Counted from the first letter of the stretch, positions 8,073 to 17,292 are shown. The stretch is 64,000 nucleotides of DNA from Pseudogemmobacter bohemicus (GCF_003290025.1 NZ_QNHG01000001.1:305645-369644), one strand, 5' to 3'. Notes: generated from the sequence alone by a model not told the origin. Numbers and translations are program-made.

Positions 8073-10979
8073 TTACTCTGCGGCGGGCAGGATCCGGCGC
8101 GACAGGGTGGCCTGAGCATTATACTCTTCCTGCCAGTCCGATGGCCCGTTCGAGGGGCTGACCTGCACCGCCGTCACCTTGTATTCCGGGCAATTGGTCG
8201 CCCAATCCGAGAAATCGGTGGTGATGACGTTAGCCTGGGTGTCGGGGTGGTGGAAGGTGGTATAGACCACGCCGGGCGAGACCTTGTCGGTGATATCCGC
8301 GCGCAAAGTCGTGACACCTGCCCGCGAGGCCAGCCGCACCCAGTCTCCATTGCGGATGCCCCGGTTCTCGGCGTCATGCGGGTGGATTTCCAGCATATCC
8401 TCGGGGTGCCAGGCGGTATTGTCGGTGCGCCGCGTCTGGGCGCCGACATTATACTGGCTGAGGATGCGGCCGGTGGTCAGCAGAAGCGGGAATTTCGGCC
8501 CGGTCTTCTCATCGGTGGCGACATATTCGGTGCGGATGAACTTGCCCTTGCCACGCACAAACCCGTCGACATGGACCAGCGGCGTACCCTCGGGCGCCTT
8601 GTCGTTCACCGGCCATTGCACCGAGCCCATGGTCTCGATCTTCTCATAGCTCACACCGGCGAAGGACGGCGTGGTCATGGCGATCTCTTCCATGATCTGG
8701 CTCGGATGGGTGTAGCCCCAGGTCCGGCCAGTGCCTTCCAGCATCGCGTTCGCGAACATCTGGGTGACTTCCCAGTCGGCATAGCCTTGCTTCGGCGCCA
8801 TCACCTTGCGGACCATGTTGATCCGGCGCTCGGCATTGGTGAAGGTGCCGTCTTTTTCCAGGAAGGACGAGCCGGGGAAGAAGACATGCGCGTAATTCGC
8901 GGTCTCGTTGAGGAAGAGGTCATGCACGATGACGCATTCCATCGCCGCCAGACCCGCCGCGACGTGATGGGTGTCGGGGTCGGATTGCAGGATGTCTTCG
9001 CCCTGGCAATAGAGGCCTTTGAAGCTGCCCTCGACCGCCGCGTCGAGCATGTTGGGGATGCGCAGACCCGGCTCCGGGTCGATCTTCACGCCCCAGAGGT
9101 TCTCATAGATCGCGCGGACTTCGGGGTTTTTGACATGGCGGTAGCCCGGCAGCTCATGCGGGAATGACCCCATATCGCAGGAACCCTGGACGTTGTTCTG
9201 ACCCCGGAGCGGGTTCACACCAACGCCCGGGCGGCCGATACTGCCGGTCAGCATGGCGAGGTTCGCGATGCCGATTACGGTGGTCGAGCCCTGGCTGTGC
9301 TCGGTCACGCCAAGCCCGTAATAGATTGCCGCATTGCCGCCGGTGGCGTAGAGCCGCGCGGCGCCGCGAACCTCTGCCGCCGGAACGCTGGTCAGCATCT
9401 CGATCGCTTCGGGCGCGTGGCGCGGGTCGGCGACGAATTCCATATAGTCCTGGAATTCATCCCAGTCGCAGCGGGTGCGGATGAACTCTTCGTTGTAAAG
9501 TCCCTCGGTCACGATCACATGCGCCAGCGCGGTAACGATGGCGACGTTGGTGCCGGGCTTCAGCGCGAGGTGATGGCTTGCCCGGTAATGCGGGCCTTCG
9601 ACCGATTCCGTGCGGCGTGGGTCGACGACGATCAGCTTCGCGCCCTTGCGCAGGCGTTTCTTCATGCGGCTCGCGAAAACCGGGTGGCCGGAATGCGGGT
9701 TGGCGCCGATCACGAGGATCACATCGGCCTCTTCAACCGAGTCGAAATCCTGGGTGCCGGCCGAGGTGCCGAAGGTTTGCCCCAGGCCGTAACCCGTCGG
9801 CGAATGGCAGACACGGGCGCAGGTATCGGTGTTGTTGTTTTCAAACACACCGCGCGTCAGCTTTTGGACGAGGTAGGTTTCCTCATTGGTGCAGCGCGAG
9901 GAGGTGATCACGCCGACCGACTGGCGGCCATATTTCGTCTGGATCGCCTTCATCCGGTTGGCGGCGAAAGACATGGCCTCGGCCCAGGTCACTTCCTGCC
10001 AGGGATCGTTGATCGAGTCGCGGATCATCGGGTTCAGGATGCGGTCCTTGTGGCTCGCATAGCCGTAAGCGAAGCGGCCCTTGACGCAGCTGTGCCCCCG
10101 GTTCGCCTTGCCGTGTTTATAGGGCACCATGCGGACGAGTTCATCGCCGCGCATCTCGGCCTTGAACTGGCAGCCCACGCCGCAATAGGCGCAGGTGGTG
10201 ACGACGGACTTGTCCGGTGTGCCGATGTCGAGCACCGATTTCTCGATCAGCGTCGCGGTCGGGCAGGCCTGAACGCAAGCGCCGCAAGAGACGCAATCGG
10301 ATGACAGGAAGGTGTCCTCTTTGACGCCCGCATGAACGCGGCTCTCGAAACCCCGGCCTGCAATGGTCAGCGCGAAGGTGCCCTGGACTTCCTCACAGGC
10401 GCGCACGCAGCGGTTGCAGACAATGCATTTCGACGGGTCGTAAGAGAAATAGGGGTTCGAGTCATCCTTGGGCAGCCAGTCGATATTGGCCTCGCCCGAG
10501 GTGTTTTTCGCAGAAAAATGCGTGGCTTCAGCCTCATAGCGCACATCGCGCAGACCGACGGCACCGGCCATATCCTGGAGCTCACAATCGCCATTCGCGC
10601 CGCAGGTCAGACAGTCGAGCGGGTGGTCGGAGATATAAAGCTCCATCACCCCCTTGCGCAGCTGTTTCAGCTTGCCGGTCTGGGTCTTGACCTTGATCCC
10701 GGGCGCGACCGGGGTGGTGCAGGAGGCCGGCGTGCCATTGCGGCCTTCGATTTCCACCAGACACAACCGGCAGGAGCCGAAAGCCTCGATGGAATCCGTC
10801 GCGCAAAGCTTGGGCACGGTGATGCCGAGTTCCGCCGCAGCGCGCATGATGGACGTGCCCTCGGGCACGGTAATCTCGAAACCGTCGATTTCCAGCGTCA
10901 CTTGGGTCTTCGACTTCGACGCGGGCGTGCCCATGTCGCGGTCGGAGAACATCGGGGCGGGGATGATGAAGTCTTTCAT
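8073..10979 (-). CDS. fdsA: NAD-dependent formate dehydrogenase alpha subunit (molybdenum, bis-MGD)
   Basis: This 968-residue catalytic subunit oxidises formate to CO2 and passes electrons along Fe-S clusters to FdsB/FdsG and NAD. Visible ligands are a [2Fe-2S] cluster (C59, C70, C73, C87), a His-Cys [4Fe-4S] cluster (H119, C123, C126, C132), two ferredoxin-type clusters (C185/188/191/195 and C229/232/235/239), and the [4Fe-4S] of the Mo domain (C263, C266, C270, C298). The motif CARVCHSPT gives the Mo-ligand Cys391 with the neighbouring conserved His392, so this is the cysteine form, not the selenocysteine form. The enzyme is cytosolic, with no Tat signal. It lies 109 bases after fdsB, in a gap holding a double hairpin. 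Confidence 0.96.
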   Translation of the reverse strand: MKDFIIPAPMFSDRDMGTPASKSKTQVTLEIDGFEITVPEGTSIMRAAAELGITVPKLCATDSIEAFGSCRLCLVEIEGRNGTPASCTTPVAPGIKVKTQTGKLKQLRKGVMELYISDHPLDCLTCGANGDCELQDMAGAVGLRDVRYEAEATHFSAKNTSGEANIDWLPKDDSNPYFSYDPSKCIVCNRCVRACEEVQGTFALTIAGRGFESRVHAGVKEDTFLSSDCVSCGACVQACPTATLIEKSVLDIGTPDKSVVTTCAYCGVGCQFKAEMRGDELVRMVPYKHGKANRGHSCVKGRFAYGYASHKDRILNPMIRDSINDPWQEVTWAEAMSFAANRMKAIQTKYGRQSVGVITSSRCTNEETYLVQKLTRGVFENNNTDTCARVCHSPTGYGLGQTFGTSAGTQDFDSVEEADVILVIGANPHSGHPVFASRMKKRLRKGAKLIVVDPRRTESVEGPHYRASHHLALKPGTNVAIVTALAHVIVTEGLYNEEFIRTRCDWDEFQDYMEFVADPRHAPEAIEMLTSVPAAEVRGAARLYATGGNAAIYYGLGVTEHSQGSTTVIGIANLAMLTGSIGRPGVGVNPLRGQNNVQGSCDMGSFPHELPGYRHVKNPEVRAIYENLWGVKIDPEPGLRIPNMLDAAVEGSFKGLYCQGEDILQSDPDTHHVAAGLAAMECVIVHDLFLNETANYAHVFFPGSSFLEKDGTFTNAERRINMVRKVMAPKQGYADWEVTQMFANAMLEGTGRTWGYTHPSQIMEEIAMTTPSFAGVSYEKIETMGSVQWPVNDKAPEGTPLVHVDGFVRGKGKFIRTEYVATDEKTGPKFPLLLTTGRILSQYNVGAQTRRTDNTAWHPEDMLEIHPHDAENRGIRNGDWVRLASRAGVTTLRADITDKVSPGVVYTTFHHPDTQANVITTDFSDWATNCPEYKVTAVQVSPSNGPSDWQEEYNAQATLSRRILPAAE

Positions 10980-11037
10980 TCTGCTGTCTCCCGGCTGGGA
11001 ATGGCTTTGATGAGGCTGATGCGGGGCGCTACGGCCC

Positions 11038-11080
11038 GGATTTTTTCAAAAATCCGGACAAAATTCTTTGAAGAATTTTG
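11038..11080. repeat. Paired perfect hairpins between fdsB and fdsA
   Basis: There are two back-to-back palindromes. GGATTTTT (11038-11045) pairs with AAAAATCC (11048-11055), and CAAAATTCTT (11059-11068) pairs with AAGAATTTTG (11071-11080), each with a two-base loop. The same layout recurs at 52741-52783 with different stem bases, so it is a repeat element, not chance. Inside the operon it may protect or process the mRNA between fdsB and fdsA. Confidence 0.8.
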
Positions 11081-11088
11081 CAGCGCTC

Positions 11089-12609
11089 TCATTCAACCGC
11101 CTCGCGGGTGTTGGAGGTGAAATCGTCGGGGAAATGGGTCAGGGCCGACATCACCGGATAGGGCGTGAAGCCGCCAAGCGCGCAGAGCGAGCCGGATTTC
11201 ATCGTCTCGCACAGATCGGTCAGCAGCGGGATGGCGGCGGTATCGCCGCGCGCGATGCGGTCCAGCGTCTCGACGCCGCGCACGGCGCCGATGCGGCAGG
11301 GGGTGCATTTGCCGCAGGACTCGATGGCGCAGAACTCCATCGCGAAGCGCGCCATCGCCATCATATCGGCGGTGTCATCGGCGACGGTCAGCCCGGCATG
11401 GCCGATCAGCGCATTCTGGCCGGCATATTCCTCATAGCCGAAGGGTGTTGCAAACTGGCTGACCGGGATCCAGGCGCCCAGCGGCCCGCCGACCTGCACC
11501 GCCTTGACCGGGCGGCCGGATGCGGTGCCGCCGCCGATCTCGTTCACGATCTTGTCGAGCGTCAGGCCGAAGGCGATCTCATAAAGCCCGCCGCGAGCGA
11601 CATTGCCGGCGATCTGCAGCGGGATGGTGCCCTTCGAGCGGCCGATCCCGAAGCTGGCATAATATTCGGCGCCGTGTTGCAGGATCACCGGCACCGAGGC
11701 CAGCGAGATCACGTTGTTCACCACTGTCGGGCGGCCCATGAAGCCCTGCAGCGCCGGCAGCGGCGGCTTGGCGCGGACCGTGCCGCGCTTGCCTTCCAGC
11801 GAGTTCAGCAGCGCCGTTTCCTCGCCGCAGACATAGGCGCCGGCGCCGACGCGCAGCTCCAGCTCGAACGGCTTGCCCGAGCCCAGCACGTTCTGGCCCA
11901 GCAGCCCCTCGACCCGGGCGACCGCGATGGCGGCCTGCATCACCTCATTGGCGTCGGGATATTCCGAGCGCGAATAGATGAAACCCTTGGTCGCGCCGAC
12001 GGCCACACCGGCGATCACCATGCCTTCGATCAGGGTGAAGGGGTCGCCTTCCATGATCATCCGGTCGGCAAAGGTGCCGGAATCGCCCTCATCGGCATTG
12101 GTGACGATGTACTTGCGCTCACCGGGGGCATCATGGACGGTTTTCCATTTGATGCCGGTGGGGAAGCCCGCGCCGCCGCGACCGCGCAGGCCCGAGTTCA
12201 GCACTTCCTGCACCACCTCGGCGCCGGTCATTTTCAGTGCGCGTTCCAGCCCCCTGAGGCCGCCATGCGCACGGTATTCCGTCAGCGACAACGGGTCGAT
12301 GATGCCGCAGCGCTGGAAGGTCAGCCTTGTCTGCGCCTTGAGCCAGGGCAGCTCTTCGGTCAGGCCAAGCGCCAGCGGGCCGCCGTCAAAGATCTGCGCC
12401 ACATCTTCAGGGGTCATCGGGCCGAAAGCCGCGCGGCCATCGGGGGTTTCCATCTCGACCAGCGGCTCCAGCCAGACCATCCCGCGCGAGCCGTTGCGGG
12501 TGATTGTCACATCAACGCCACGGCGCGCAGCCTCGGCCTTTACCGCCGCCACCACCTCTTCGGCACCAAGCGCTTTGGCAGCCGCGTCACGGGGGATCCA
12601 GATCCTCAT
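11089..12609 (-). CDS. fdsB: NAD-dependent formate dehydrogenase beta subunit (NuoF-like)
   Basis: This 506-residue flavoprotein binds FMN and NAD and is the NADH-forming module of the Fds complex. The N-terminal 130 residues are a thioredoxin-like ferredoxin region. The NuoF core follows with SGLRGRGGAGFPTG near residues 139-152 (FMN site) and GAGAYVCGEETALL (NADH site). The C-terminal ESCGKCTPCRIG with a later Cys supplies the [4Fe-4S] cluster. Its ATG shares one base with the fdsG stop, so the two are coupled. Confidence 0.95.
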   Translation of the reverse strand: MRIWIPRDAAAKALGAEEVVAAVKAEAARRGVDVTITRNGSRGMVWLEPLVEMETPDGRAAFGPMTPEDVAQIFDGGPLALGLTEELPWLKAQTRLTFQRCGIIDPLSLTEYRAHGGLRGLERALKMTGAEVVQEVLNSGLRGRGGAGFPTGIKWKTVHDAPGERKYIVTNADEGDSGTFADRMIMEGDPFTLIEGMVIAGVAVGATKGFIYSRSEYPDANEVMQAAIAVARVEGLLGQNVLGSGKPFELELRVGAGAYVCGEETALLNSLEGKRGTVRAKPPLPALQGFMGRPTVVNNVISLASVPVILQHGAEYYASFGIGRSKGTIPLQIAGNVARGGLYEIAFGLTLDKIVNEIGGGTASGRPVKAVQVGGPLGAWIPVSQFATPFGYEEYAGQNALIGHAGLTVADDTADMMAMARFAMEFCAIESCGKCTPCRIGAVRGVETLDRIARGDTAAIPLLTDLCETMKSGSLCALGGFTPYPVMSALTHFPDDFTSNTREAVE

Positions 12610-13076
12610 CAGCGCATCCCCTTCACGATCTGGTCAAGTTTTTCGGGCGTCACCCGGCCGACCACCTTGCCATCGACCAGCGCGGCCGGGCCGCAGGCGC
12701 AAAGGCCAAGGCAGAAAATCGGCTCCAGCGTGATCTTTCCGTCAGGCGTGGTCTCATGCCAGTCGAGGCCGAGTTTTTCCTTCGCATGGGTCGCCAGCCC
12801 TTCGGCGCCCATGGTCTGACAGCTTTCGGCCCGGCAGAGTTTCAGCACATGAGTTCCGGCCGGTTTCGACCTGAAATCATGGTAGAAAGTCATCACGCCG
12901 TAAGCTTCGGCTTTCGAGATATTCTGGTTTTGCGCGATCTGTGGCAGCGCCTCTTCGGGCACATAACCAAAGCTTTCCTGAATGGAATGGAGGATCGGCA
13001 AAAGCGCGCCCTCGGTCCCGGCATGGGCGGCGAGGATCTCTTCTACACGGGTGGCGATATCAACAGAATCAAGCAT
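12609..13076 (-). CDS. fdsG: NAD-dependent formate dehydrogenase gamma subunit (NuoE-like)
   Basis: This 155-residue [2Fe-2S] protein is the first gene of the fds operon and partners FdsB in electron transfer to NAD. The helical N-terminal domain (LLPILHSIQESFGYVPEEAL) is followed by a thioredoxin-like domain with the four cluster cysteines C81, C86, C122 and C126 (CRAESC and CLGLC). The length is normal for the family. The regulator gene lies upstream in the same direction, separated by 176 bases that carry the presumed promoter. Confidence 0.95.
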   Translation of the reverse strand: MLDSVDIATRVEEILAAHAGTEGALLPILHSIQESFGYVPEEALPQIAQNQNISKAEAYGVMTFYHDFRSKPAGTHVLKLCRAESCQTMGAEGLATHAKEKLGLDWHETTPDGKITLEPIFCLGLCACGPAALVDGKVVGRVTPEKLDQIVKGMR

Positions 13077-13149
13077 GAGCGGGCCTTTCGCTGGCCCCCT
13101 GATTTGACGCCCTTATGATAGGCCAATCAATTCTTATTGCCCGTTGAGC

Positions 13150-13166
13150 GATAGGTGAAACCTATC
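13150..13166. promoter_or_regulatory. Candidate LysR-type operator upstream of fdsG
   Basis: The perfect inverted repeat GATAGGT-GAA-ACCTATC matches the LysR-type pattern ATAG-N7-CTAT (a T-N11-A core). It lies between the LysR gene and fdsG, about 75 bases before the fdsG start, and is followed toward fdsG by another ATAG half-site near 13117. It is probably the binding site for the adjacent regulator; this is inferred from position and pattern. Confidence 0.6.
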
Positions 13167-13252
13167 AGGACATGAGTGATTTCATCAGGAATACTTTTGG
13201 ATGCCATGGTGCACTTTGCCGCCATTCGCGGCGGGCAGCGGCGACAGGGACG

Positions 13253-14140
13253 TTACTGGCGGGCGCGGTATTTCTGCGCCTCGTCCACCAGGGCGGCGAT
13301 GACCGGGGTTTGCGGATCACGCCGCGCGCAGATCAGGCCGACCATATGCTCGACCTCGGGATCCAGCAGCGGGATGGGGATGATCTGGCCACCCGCCGCG
13401 AAAATATCGGCAAGGCGCTTTGAAACGATCGAGCACCACTGGCCGGAAAGCACATGGCTGACCAGCACGATGGAGGAATTGCTCTCGACCCCGGGCGGGC
13501 GCAGCCCCCCGGCAGCCGCCAGGTTCTGATCGACGATGCGGCGGTTTTGCATGTCCTGGGTCAGCAGGCAGAGGGGCTGTGCCGCCGCCTCGGACCAGGA
13601 GAGACGATCGCGCCCGGCCAGCTCGGATCCGGGCGCGCAGATGAAGCGGTAAAACTCGGCGTAAAGCGGTGTCTGGCTGACGCGGCCCAGCGGCTCATTG
13701 TCGAGATAGGTGATGCCCGCATCGAGGTCGAGGCTTTCGATCCCGGTCAGGATCTCGGTCGAATTGCGCGACAGCACCGAAAGCGTGACATTGGGGTGGC
13801 GGGTGAGAAAGGGGCGGGTCAGCTCCGCCACCATCGGCAGCGCGGTCGGGATCACACCGATCCGCAGATGGCCCGAAAGGCCCGAGCGCGCCACCCGCAT
13901 CTCATCGCGCAAAGCCCGTACGTCACCGACGATCTGCACCGCGCGCTCCAGCACCCGTTTTCCTTCGGGCGTCAGGCCCTGAAAGCGGGACCCGCGATGG
14001 ACGAGCTGCACGCCAAGCGTCTCCTCAAGCTGGCGAATGGCCGAGGAAAGCGAGGGCTGGGTAACGCCGCAAGCCTCGGCGGCGCGACCGAAATGGCGCT
14101 CTTTCGCCAGCGCGATGAACATCTGCAGCTTGTCGATCAT
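13253..14140 (-). CDS. LysR-family regulator, probably of the fds operon
   Basis: This 295-residue regulator has a winged HTH at residues 1-60 (FIALAKERHFGRAAEACGVTQPSLSSAIRQLEE) and a periplasmic-binding-protein-like effector domain from about residue 90. It lies directly upstream of fdsG in the same orientation, as the fds regulator does in other bacteria, so formate-related control of formate dehydrogenase is the likely role. The effector is not readable from sequence. A 17-base palindrome of LysR type stands between it and fdsG. Confidence 0.88.
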   Translation of the reverse strand: MIDKLQMFIALAKERHFGRAAEACGVTQPSLSSAIRQLEETLGVQLVHRGSRFQGLTPEGKRVLERAVQIVGDVRALRDEMRVARSGLSGHLRIGVIPTALPMVAELTRPFLTRHPNVTLSVLSRNSTEILTGIESLDLDAGITYLDNEPLGRVSQTPLYAEFYRFICAPGSELAGRDRLSWSEAAAQPLCLLTQDMQNRRIVDQNLAAAGGLRPPGVESNSSIVLVSHVLSGQWCSIVSKRLADIFAAGGQIIPIPLLDPEVEHMVGLICARRDPQTPVIAALVDEAQKYRARQ

Positions 14141-14327
14141 TCTGGCTCTGCACGCATGTTTTCATTTATTTCATGGGGTTTGCAGATTTTGTCTGTGCTG
14201 GCCCCGTCACACAGAACCCCGATCATCTGCGAAAAGCAAGGGGATGGCGCCGCCGGGGGCTTTCTTCCCGGCGCGAGGGTGGTCGCCCCGGCAGCGGCGC
14301 GCAGGCCAGCTGCAGAGTGCAACTGCC

Positions 14328-15764
14328 TCAGATATCCGGGTGGTCAGGCAGCCAGAAGGCCATGCGACATATGAAAACAATCGAAATCGTGACGCAAATG
14401 CAATTCCGGGCCACCCGCCGGGGGAACGGTCGGTTCTGGGTGAAGCCTGCGGGTAAGTCAGAGCGCGCCTCTGACAGTCTTTGCCGCAAGATCTGCCGCC
14501 AGCCCGCCACCATCCGCTCCGACGGCCATCTTCGCAAGCGCGCCGGTTGCGGAGGCAATACCGGGAGCGGTGACGAAAAGCACCGTGAGGACGCGCGCCG
14601 CCCTGAACCAGTCAGGCGCGCCGGATGCATCCATGACGGGCAGGCCTTCGCTGTGTTGGCCTCTGCCTGGCACCGTCTTTGCAGGCGATCTGCGGTCATT
14701 CTTCCCTGACTGGCTTTCCGGCAGTCTGCCTGCATTCCGATGCGGAGGTTCGCCCCGCCAGGGGATGATGTCTGGCCCGGCCTTCCTGGGGGGGGCGAGA
14801 TCAGGGCCCGGGCCTTATCCATCAGATACACCCCAGGCAGGGACAGCACCGTCGCCAGCAGAATGACCGGCAGTGGGGGAATTCCCTGCTCTGCCAGCAG
14901 CAGAAGAACCGGCATATGCAGAAACATCAGCGGCACCGTCCTGCGCCCGATCCAGACCAGACCGCCCTGAGCCAGCCGGCTCTGCGACAGTGCCATAGCG
15001 AGCAGCATCAAAAGCACAGAAAGCGCCACAGCCAGCGCGGATCCCAGCAGGACCGGCCCGAAATTGGCGAATTTCATCGCCAGCGACAGCTTTACCCCGA
15101 AAAGGGCAGCGAGCCCGCTCAGCCCGACAACGAAAAGCGCTGTTGCGGCAAGCCATTTCCGGCGATGCAGAACCGGCCTCAGCATGGCCCCTGCGGTGAA
15201 GAAGAAAAACGCCATCGGCACCAGATTGGCAAGCCAGGGAACCGGCACGCCTCTGGTCCATTGCATCACCGCAGGCCCCGAGATGAGCCCGAAAAGCGCC
15301 AGCGCGAGGATCAGCCGCCTGCCATCCTGACGGGCAAAGAGCCAGTCATGGATCACGATCACCGCAAACAGCACCGGCAGGAACCAGAACACCGCGAAAT
15401 CGCCACTCAGATACCGCCCGCCCAGCAGCGTACCGCGCAGCAGCCAGGCCAATGAACCGGATTCAAAGCCGTTTTTGGCCGCAAACCACAAGCCGATCAG
15501 CAAGAGCCAGAAGAAATAGGGCCAGATCAGCGCCCGCCATTTGCTCGTCACCGCCTCTGCCGGGGCCTGAGGGCGATGCGTCAGCCCGGCAAGCATGAAA
15601 AAGAGCGGCATATGAAAGAGATAGATGGCTCTGCTCAGCCGAATCCAGGCCGAATCCCCATCGCGTGGCACGATATGTTCGACATGACCCACAACCACCA
15701 GCAGGATGCCGAGCGCTTTGGCTATATCCACCCAGACAAGGCGGCTGTTATTCTCTGGTTGCAT
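14328..15764 (-). CDS. Acyltransferase 3 family membrane protein with doubtful C-terminal extension
   Basis: Residues 1-320 read as an acyltransferase-3 (COG3594-like) integral membrane enzyme with about ten hydrophobic segments. The N-terminus carries the family start VWVDIAKALGILLVVVGH with the catalytic-type His, followed by FHMPLFFMLAGL. Such enzymes acetylate sugars of surface polysaccharides. The usual length is about 340 residues, but here the frame runs on for some 155 polar, Arg/Ser/Pro-rich residues that look non-coding. The change comes just after a run of eight C (14788-14795 on this strand) at residue 323. One C fewer would end the protein at 14697, near residue 356. I therefore trust 14697-15764 and not the rest. 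Confidence 0.7.
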   Translation of the reverse strand: MQPENNSRLVWVDIAKALGILLVVVGHVEHIVPRDGDSAWIRLSRAIYLFHMPLFFMLAGLTHRPQAPAEAVTSKWRALIWPYFFWLLLIGLWFAAKNGFESGSLAWLLRGTLLGGRYLSGDFAVFWFLPVLFAVIVIHDWLFARQDGRRLILALALFGLISGPAVMQWTRGVPVPWLANLVPMAFFFFTAGAMLRPVLHRRKWLAATALFVVGLSGLAALFGVKLSLAMKFANFGPVLLGSALAVALSVLLMLLAMALSQSRLAQGGLVWIGRRTVPLMFLHMPVLLLLAEQGIPPLPVILLATVLSLPGVYLMDKARALISPPPGRPGQTSSPGGANLRIGMQADCRKASQGRMTADRLQRRCQAEANTAKACPSWMHPARLTGSGRRASSRCFSSPLPVLPPQPARLRRWPSERMVAGWRQILRQRLSEARSDLPAGFTQNRPFPRRVARNCICVTISIVFICRMAFWLPDHPDI

Positions 15765-15970
15765 CCCCGTCTCCTGGCTTGCCCCGAAAAAGGGGCAGGG
15801 ACCTGAGGTCCTGCCTCTGCTGGTCGGTTTCCCGCCAGGGGCAGGAATTCCAGCCTGTCAAAGGCGGGCGCCAGCTGCTCACATCGCTCTGTTTCTGCTT
15901 TCGGAAGCGGGATCTTACGCGTAGGATTCGCGCGCAGGGGCGCAGGTCCGGATGTCTGATGGAGACCAGT

Positions 15971-17041
15971 ATGTCGAATTTTGAAGCGCAAATTCTTGAA
16001 AGCGAAAAGCAGGTCCGGGCCGCGCAGGAAAAGATCACCACCATTACCTCGGTGATCGAAAACGCGCGGATCAAGGCCGAACAGGGCATCGAGCTGGACG
16101 TGGAGAACGCCACGCTCGAAGATGTCCACAAACATACTGATGTGATGAACGCGAATATCGCCGAGCTGATCATGGGGCTTGACGATGTCACCGCCGCTTT
16201 CTCGAAGGATTTCGATGAAATGCGGACCAAGACCGGCTGGGAAAGCTTTGTCGGGATCTTTTCCTCGGGCAAATCCGAAAGCCTGCGCCAGGAGCGGCTG
16301 CGCTCGGCCACCATTGACGACAAGCTGCAGGATCTGATCTCGAAATCGGATGTGATCGTGAAACTGCTGCAGGGGCAGCTGGAACTGCTGAACGGGCAGA
16401 AGGCGAAGGTCGAGGCGAATCTCGCGTCGACGCTGACCGACCGTGAAACCACCGTGGCCGAACTGGAATCGGTGCGTGCCGAAGTGGCAGCGATGGATCC
16501 GCGCCTGATCGAGCTGGAAAACCGCATCGCGGTCGAGATGGATGCGGCGGCGCGGACCAAACTGGAAACCGAACTCGCCGGGCTGAACGCCAAACACAAT
16601 GCGCTGATCCAGGACGAGCAGGTGAAACTTGCCCGCAGCCAGACGCTGGAGCGCTATATCGAAAAGGGCAAGACCTGGGTGGACAGCCTGACGAACCAGG
16701 CCGCGACCCAGCTGGTGCTGATCAACAAGCTGCAAACGGATACCCGCCAGCGCGTGGTGCTTTATGACGCGCTGACCTCGTCCCTGAAGACCGCGCAGCA
16801 GCAGGATGTGGCGCACCGGATCAACGAGATCGGCGTGAAAACCGATCAGGAGGCCCAGGCGGCCATGGCGGCCATTGGCTCGGCGACCAATGCGAAAATG
16901 GCCGATATGCTGGAGGCACATGAAGGCAATATGGTGTTTGCCCGCAAGATCCTTGAGGAAAAAGCCAAGGCGGATGAACGCTTTGCCCGCCGCTTTGCCG
17001 CCATTGTCGAGAAGCACGACAAAAACGCCTACGGTGGATGA
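15971..17041 (+). CDS. Coiled-coil protein, first gene of an uncharacterised operon
   Basis: This is a 356-residue soluble protein that is almost entirely helical and rich in Glu, Lys, Ala and Gln, with long heptad-like stretches (for example residues 150-260). There is no signal peptide or membrane segment. The MSNFEA start follows GGAG with good spacing; longer reading upstream is not supported. The last third (segments around QLVLINKLQTDTRQRVVLYDAL) reminds me of the helical TelA/toxic-anion-resistance fold, but this is a weak resemblance. It overlaps the next gene by four bases and heads eight co-directional genes that include an AAA ATPase. It may be a scaffold or partner of that ATPase. 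Confidence 0.8.
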   Translation: MSNFEAQILESEKQVRAAQEKITTITSVIENARIKAEQGIELDVENATLEDVHKHTDVMNANIAELIMGLDDVTAAFSKDFDEMRTKTGWESFVGIFSSGKSESLRQERLRSATIDDKLQDLISKSDVIVKLLQGQLELLNGQKAKVEANLASTLTDRETTVAELESVRAEVAAMDPRLIELENRIAVEMDAAARTKLETELAGLNAKHNALIQDEQVKLARSQTLERYIEKGKTWVDSLTNQAATQLVLINKLQTDTRQRVVLYDALTSSLKTAQQQDVAHRINEIGVKTDQEAQAAMAAIGSATNAKMADMLEAHEGNMVFARKILEEKAKADERFARRFAAIVEKHDKNAYGG

Positions 17042-17292
17042 TGGTTGCCCGGCTTCTCAGCCGGGCCTTCCCGCCCGGATTGATCCTGATCGCGCTTGGC
17101 ATCGTTCTGATCGGGCTTGGCACGGTGCTTGACCATTACGATATGACGCGCAGTGAATGGTATGCGGGCGAGGCGGGGATCGTCGTGCTCGCCATAGGCA
17201 GCCTCCTGGCATTTGCATCGGTGATGGCGGTGCTGTTCGGGGCGGATGATCCGCCTGCGGGCGGGGATGGCGGGGGAGGCGGTGATGGCTGA
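17038..17292 (+). CDS. Small membrane protein, two transmembrane segments
   Basis: This 84-residue protein has hydrophobic segments at about residues 10-32 (LILIALGIVLIGLGTVL) and 46-67 (IVVLAIGSLLAFASVMAVLF), and a Gly-rich tail. I do not recognise the family. It starts in an ATGA overlap with the coiled-coil gene and ends eight bases inside the next gene, so the three are translated together. Confidence 0.75.
   Translation: MMVARLLSRAFPPGLILIALGIVLIGLGTVLDHYDMTRSEWYAGEAGIVVLAIGSLLAFASVMAVLFGADDPPAGGDGGGGGDG

Noticed and set aside
8073-10979. Selenocysteine formate dehydrogenase
   Set aside because: The Mo-ligand position reads Cys (CARVCHSPT) and there is no in-frame TGA or SECIS-like need.
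14173-14709. Plus-strand 178-codon reading opposite the acyltransferase tail
   Set aside because: Composition is Arg/Ser/Cys-rich with no motif and no good ribosome binding site.
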